Translations under genes and position numbers: made by a program
Assembly: GCA_027311485.1 (NCBI GenBank)
Contig: DAICYU010000026.1
Coordinates: 1-17,201, forward strand
Length of the DNA stretch: 17,201 nucleotides
From: Acetobacteraceae bacterium
GTDB lineage: Bacteria; Pseudomonadota; Alphaproteobacteria; Acetobacterales; Acetobacteraceae
Direction of reading: 5' to 3'
Shown here: piece after piece, positions 13,513 through 17,201 of the stretch
How the letters are laid out: each line of letters begins with the position of its first letter
Numbering within the stretch: position 1 is the stretch's first letter
The notes under the pieces: generated by a model
What the model saw: the letters and a program-made list of their open reading frames with translations, nothing else
Databases searched by the model: none
Told to the model about the DNA's origin: nothing

Positions 13513-15204
13513 ATGTCAGCGACATTTAAACCAGCGGCGCCGGCCCTCGCCCATATCGGCCGGCGCACCCGCATCCCGCTTATCTGGCTGATTCCTCTCG
13601 TTACGATCTTGATTGGCGGCTGGCTCGCCTGGGACACGCTGTCCAAGCGTGGACCCACCATCACCATTACGTTCGAGAGCGGTGAAGGACTGCAGGCGGG
13701 ACAGTCGCTCATCAAGCATAAGGACGTCACGTTGGGTCGAGTGACCGACGTCGCGCTCAGCCGTGATGCCTCGCATGTCTTGGTAACGGCCGAGATGAAC
13801 CACAGCGCGACGCGGTTCCTGAATGATAAGGCCCGCTTCTGGGTGGTGACACCGCGCCTGTTCGCCGGCCAGATATCGGGACTCGATACGTTGATTTCCG
13901 GCGCTTACATCGAGCTCCTTCCCGCCCTTACCGCCGGCCGGACAACGACAAAATTTACTGGGCTGGAGGTGCCGCCTGTTCTGACCACCAATACGCCCGG
14001 CCGCACGTTTCTGCTGCAGGCCGACCGGGTCGGCTCCGTCAGCGTCGGCTCGCCGGTGTTTTTCCGCGACCTGAACGTTGGCACGGTGCTGGGCTGGGAT
14101 GTTGGTCATATGGCTTCAAATGTAACGATTCACGCCTTCGTCCGTGCCCCTTATGACAGCTATGTCCACGATGGCTCCCGGTTCTGGAACGCTTCGGGCG
14201 TGTCAGTGAAATTGGGCGGACAAGGCGTTCAGGTGGAGATGCAATCGGTCAAGGCATTGTTGCTTGGCGGCGTGGCGTTCGACACCGCCAAGGTAGCGCT
14301 GGATACACCGGTCAGCGCCCCCGACCAGCGTTTCCCGCTCTATCCCGACCGGGAGGCTGCGAGCAACGCCTCCTTCCACCGGCGGGTGCCGGCGGTCAGC
14401 TACTTCCCGGGATCGGTGGCCGGACTCACGGTCGGCTCACCCGTCACCTTGCAAGGACTGAGACTGGGTGAAGTGACCGGGATAACCATGGAGTACGATC
14501 CGGCATCCGATACCGTTCGCACCCCGGTGCGTTACGAAGTGGAGCCCGAACGCATCGCGAACGTCGCTGCGGCCGCGAAACGGGGGCCGCTGGAGAACGC
14601 AGGCTTCCTGGTCGATCACGGCCTGCGCGCGCAAATCAAGACCACGAACCTGCTGACAGGCCAGAGTGAGGTGGCGCTTGTCTTCATGCCCGATGCCGCC
14701 CCCGCAACGGTGACGGTCGAAGGTAAGGCCATCGTCTTCCCGGCTGTCCCGGGCGATTTTTCCGATATCGGGCGCTCGGCCAGCCAGCTGCTGACCCATG
14801 TCAGCCAGATGCCGTTCCAGCAGATCGGGGACAGACTGAACAACCTGTTGGCCAGCGCCAATACGCTGACCTCCAGCCCTGAGTTGCAGCAAACGCTTGA
14901 GTCGATGGCGGCGACGATGGCGGACACACAGGCGCTGATGAAGCGGCTGGACGCAGGGGTAACGCCCGCCCTGCGGCAATTGCCCGACCTCGCCAACAGC
15001 CTGCAATCCATGCTCGCCAATACGAACCGGCTGGTCGCGTCAACCGATACCGGTTACGGCGCCAATTCCGCGTTCCATCGCGATCTCAACCGTCTGATGA
15101 ACCAACTCAGCGACATGGTTCAGTCGCTCCGAACGCTTGCCGACCTGCTCAACCGCCATCCGGAAGCCCTGATCCGCGGCCGGACCAACACTGGTACGCA
15201 ATGA
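13513..15204 (+). CDS. pqiB: PqiB-like MCE-domain intermembrane transport protein
   Basis: A 563-residue protein, close to E. coli PqiB (546). A short cytoplasmic N-terminus is followed by one membrane helix (IPLIWLIPLVTILIGGWLAW, about residues 22-41) and three MCE domains beginning near residue 47 (ITITFESGEGLQAGQSLIKH), 160 (FLLQADRVGSVSVGSPVFFR) and 297 (FPGSVAGLTVGSPVTLQGLR). A long helical C-terminal part (LTSSPELQQTLESMAATMAD..., to the end) would build the PqiB needle. In E. coli stacked MCE rings and this needle form a tunnel across the periplasm for lipid transfer. The ATG at 13513 is the first after the OmpA-like stop; earlier in-frame codons lie inside that gene. Its stop overlaps the pqiC start as ATGA. 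Confidence 0.93.
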   Translation: MSATFKPAAPALAHIGRRTRIPLIWLIPLVTILIGGWLAWDTLSKRGPTITITFESGEGLQAGQSLIKHKDVTLGRVTDVALSRDASHVLVTAEMNHSATRFLNDKARFWVVTPRLFAGQISGLDTLISGAYIELLPALTAGRTTTKFTGLEVPPVLTTNTPGRTFLLQADRVGSVSVGSPVFFRDLNVGTVLGWDVGHMASNVTIHAFVRAPYDSYVHDGSRFWNASGVSVKLGGQGVQVEMQSVKALLLGGVAFDTAKVALDTPVSAPDQRFPLYPDREAASNASFHRRVPAVSYFPGSVAGLTVGSPVTLQGLRLGEVTGITMEYDPASDTVRTPVRYEVEPERIANVAAAAKRGPLENAGFLVDHGLRAQIKTTNLLTGQSEVALVFMPDAAPATVTVEGKAIVFPAVPGDFSDIGRSASQLLTHVSQMPFQQIGDRLNNLLASANTLTSSPELQQTLESMAATMADTQALMKRLDAGVTPALRQLPDLANSLQSMLANTNRLVASTDTGYGANSAFHRDLNRLMNQLSDMVQSLRTLADLLNRHPEALIRGRTNTGTQ

Positions 15205-15809
15205 TACAGACCATGACGCGGCGACGGTTGATGCTTTCGACGGCGGCCACGGCGCTGGTCGCCGCGTGCACGTCGCCCAATCCCCGCCTGTACACGCTTG
15301 GCCCGATGCCGGGGACCCCGCGAACCGGCGGGCCAGGCATTGTCCTGCTGCACCAGATCGCGGTTGCCCGCTACCTGGAACGGCCGGAGATCGTGCGGTC
15401 GTCAGAAAATTACCGCCTTGATATCATGGCCAACGACGCCTGGGGCGAACCCCTCGCGGCGATGATCGCGCGTGTTCTCGCCGAGGATCTGTCCCAGCGC
15501 CTGCCCGGCACGACCGTCGTCAACGCAGCCGGTGCGATCACGGCGCCGGAGGATGCCGCCGTCGAAGTCAACATCCAGCGGATGGACATGGATGCGACGC
15601 GGGCACTGGTACTGGTGGCGCAGGCGGCAGTGACGTTTGCCAAGCCGTCGGGCAGCCAGAAGACCCGCGCATTTCGGACCGCCGTCCCGCTCACCTCGAC
15701 CCTCATCAACGAAGAGGTGCAGGCGATGAGCATCGCTCTCGGCCGGTTGGCCGATGAGATCGCGCTGATGCTGCACCAGTTGCCGGCGCCGCGGCGCCAC
15801 CGTCGCTAA
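15201..15809 (+). CDS. pqiC: PqiC-like outer-membrane lipoprotein
   Basis: A 202-residue lipoprotein: a basic start (MTRRR), hydrophobic stretch and lipobox LVAAC with the lipidated Cys at residue 23, then PNPRLYTLGP, the typical opening of PqiC/YmbA-type ABC-transport auxiliary lipoproteins. Later segments AVARYLERPEIV, NDAWGEPLAAMIARVLAEDL and VEVNIQRMDMD fit the same family. PqiC anchors the PqiB needle at the outer membrane. Translation is coupled to pqiB by a 4-base ATGA overlap; a start at 15213 (MTRRRL) is also possible. The C-terminus is Pro/Arg-rich (LPAPRRHRR). Confidence 0.88.
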   Translation: MIQTMTRRRLMLSTAATALVAACTSPNPRLYTLGPMPGTPRTGGPGIVLLHQIAVARYLERPEIVRSSENYRLDIMANDAWGEPLAAMIARVLAEDLSQRLPGTTVVNAAGAITAPEDAAVEVNIQRMDMDATRALVLVAQAAVTFAKPSGSQKTRAFRTAVPLTSTLINEEVQAMSIALGRLADEIALMLHQLPAPRRHRR

Positions 15810-15818
15810 GGCCCGCCG

Positions 15819-17150
15819 ATGGTCGGCGCCGCGAGCCGCCCGGCGGACCTGCCCCTGTCGCCGGCAAGGGCAGACACCGTCACGCAGCCGCGCCTGCGCG
15901 CCTGTCTCGGCTGCGGCCAGTTCCAGGTGCTGCCGGCCATGGCACCAGGCCACGTCGCCCGATGCAATCGCTGCAACGCCGAACTGCGGCGGGTACGACG
16001 CGATCCGCTTGGTCGCGGGCTGGCGTTGAACCTGACGGCGTTGGCGCTGCTTGCCATCGTTTGCACCACGACATTGCTGACCGTCAGCACCTTCGGCATG
16101 TATCGGTCGGCGACGGTGTTCTCCGGCCCGGTCGGGTTCGGCAAACATCAGGTGTGGATATTGGCCGCGTCAGTGGCCTTCATGAGCATCCTCGCGCCTC
16201 TCCTGCGCCTCATCCTCGTCTCCTACGTCCTGCTCGGCCTTCGCCGCCTGCCGCGCCCACCGCTGCACCTTCGGGACGCCTTCCGCTGGGCGGAACGCAT
16301 CCGGCCCTGGTCGATGGTCGAGGTGTATCTGCTAGGCCTATTTGTTGCGATTACCGAATTCCCAGGTCTGGTGCATGTGGATGTCGGCATCGGCGTGTAT
16401 GCCCTGGTCGCCCTGATGCTGACAATGATCGCCGCCGATGCGGTGCTGGATCGTCAGGCGGTATGGGACGAGATGGAGCGGCGTGGGCTGGTTGGTCAGC
16501 CGGTGGACCACGCCGGCGCCACAACCGGCGCATCACTGGCAACGGCATTGACCTGCGAAACCTGTCAACTGGTCTGCTTCCCATCCACTGGGGAAGAAAC
16601 GGTCTGTCCCCGCTGCGGTTCAACGGTGGAGGCGCGAAAGCGGAACAGCCTGTCGCGGACCTGGGCGCTCGTGATCACCTCCTTCGTCCTGTATGTCCCC
16701 GCCAACGTTTTGCCCGTGCTTGCCTTCATGGAACTGGGCACCGGTGAGCCGCACACGATCATCGGTGGCGCGCGTGAGTTGCTGAACGCAGGCATGTGGC
16801 CACTGGCGCTGCTGGTGTTCCTGGCCAGCATCGGCGTGCCTTGCCTGAAGCTGGCCAGCCTGCTGCTGCTTCTGGTGACAACACACGCCGGCTCGTCCTG
16901 GCAGTTGCGCCAGCGAACCGTCCTCTATCGGCTGGTGAGCACGATCGGACGCTGGTCGATGATCGACATCTTCATGGCATCGGTGCTGGTCGCCCTGGTG
17001 CAGTTCGGCTCAGTTGTCACAATCAATCCCGGAACCGGGGCGGTGGCGTTCGCCGGGGTCGTGATCATGACAATGTTCGCGGCGGACTGCTTCGATCCCA
17101 GGCTGATGTGGGACGCCGCCCTGCGCCGCGACAGGGCGGACTCTATCTGA
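15819..17150 (+). CDS. pqiA: PqiA-like inner-membrane protein with two zinc ribbons
   Basis: A 443-residue integral membrane protein (E. coli PqiA is about 417) built as two repeats, each a four-cysteine zinc ribbon followed by about four membrane helices. Ribbon 1: C29-LG-C32 and C49-NR-C52; ribbon 2: C246-ET-C249 and C263-PR-C266. Helices include LALNLTALALLAIVCTTTLL, VWILAASVAFMSILAPLLRL, ALVITSFVLYVPANVLPVLA and MWPLALLVFLASIGVPCLKL. PqiA is thought to feed or extract lipids at the inner membrane for the PqiB tunnel. It starts 9 bases after pqiC; AAGG overlapping the pqiC TAA stop provides the ribosome site. The gene order pqiB-pqiC-pqiA differs from E. coli pqiA-pqiB-pqiC. Confidence 0.92.
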   Translation: MVGAASRPADLPLSPARADTVTQPRLRACLGCGQFQVLPAMAPGHVARCNRCNAELRRVRRDPLGRGLALNLTALALLAIVCTTTLLTVSTFGMYRSATVFSGPVGFGKHQVWILAASVAFMSILAPLLRLILVSYVLLGLRRLPRPPLHLRDAFRWAERIRPWSMVEVYLLGLFVAITEFPGLVHVDVGIGVYALVALMLTMIAADAVLDRQAVWDEMERRGLVGQPVDHAGATTGASLATALTCETCQLVCFPSTGEETVCPRCGSTVEARKRNSLSRTWALVITSFVLYVPANVLPVLAFMELGTGEPHTIIGGARELLNAGMWPLALLVFLASIGVPCLKLASLLLLLVTTHAGSSWQLRQRTVLYRLVSTIGRWSMIDIFMASVLVALVQFGSVVTINPGTGAVAFAGVVIMTMFAADCFDPRLMWDAALRRDRADSI

Positions 17151-17163
17151 TGGTACGCTGCGT

Positions 17164-17201
17164 TCAGAACAGGCTCTTTGGCGCCGGCTCGATGGAAACG
17201 G
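17164..17201 (-). CDS. Possible 3' end of a convergent gene, truncated by the window edge
   Basis: On the minus strand the last bases read VSIEPAPKSLF followed by TGA (17164-17166), a plausible protein C-terminus converging on pqiA 13 bases away. The competing plus-strand reading from the ATG at 17150 (MVRCVQNRLFGAGSMET), overlapping the pqiA stop, cannot be excluded. No family recognised; too short to decide. Confidence 0.3.
   Translation of the reverse strand, partial: VSIEPAPKSLF

Overview
The window is GC-rich DNA (roughly three fifths G+C by eye) with Gram-negative cell-envelope genes: an OmpA-type porin, PqiA/B/C and a lipobox lipoprotein. Protein styles and four 14-bp inverted repeats of the FNR/FixK type (consensus TTGAY-N4-RTCAA, Y = C/T, R = A/G) suggest an alphaproteobacterium, perhaps in the Rhodospirillales/Acetobacteraceae. 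That placement is inference; no rRNA or phylogenetic marker is present.

Layout. (1) 1-4712, plus strand: a tight run of zinc alcohol dehydrogenase (cut by the left edge), chaB, ppsA (PEP synthase) and a Pfk-2-type pfkB, ending in a strong hairpin at 4702-4724. (2) 4741-4873: a 133-bp MITE-like element or IS remnant with imperfect 33-bp terminal inverted repeats. Its right end supplies the stop codon of the next gene. (3) 4870-7984, minus strand: an orphan groEL with no groES, a triple-BON protein and a double-BON protein. (4) 8349-10765, plus strand: a SagB/Acg-like nitroreductase-family protein and a short alpha-glucan phosphorylase. (5) 10810-11853, minus strand: an AraC-family regulator. 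(6) 12288-17150, plus strand: an OmpA-like porin followed by pqiB-pqiC-pqiA. A possible convergent gene ends at the right edge.

Interpretation. Regions 1-4 read as a low-oxygen or dormancy survival island. Glucan phosphorylase can mobilise stored glucan, PfkB and PpsA act on opposite directions of the glycolytic trunk, the alcohol dehydrogenase can balance redox, and the spare GroEL and BON proteins look like stress-protection functions. FNR/FixK-like boxes lie before the triple-BON gene (7314-7327), in the divergent gap between the double-BON gene and the nitroreductase (8075-8088 and 8180-8193), and near the AraC start (11914-11927). The mixture recalls the mycobacterial DosR regulon (pfkB plus the nitroreductase-like acg) and the low-oxygen-activated locus of Burkholderia. 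Regions 5-6 look like a separate envelope-maintenance block: PqiABC is a known MCE-type intermembrane lipid transport system.

No CRISPR array, tRNA, rRNA or intact transposase was seen.
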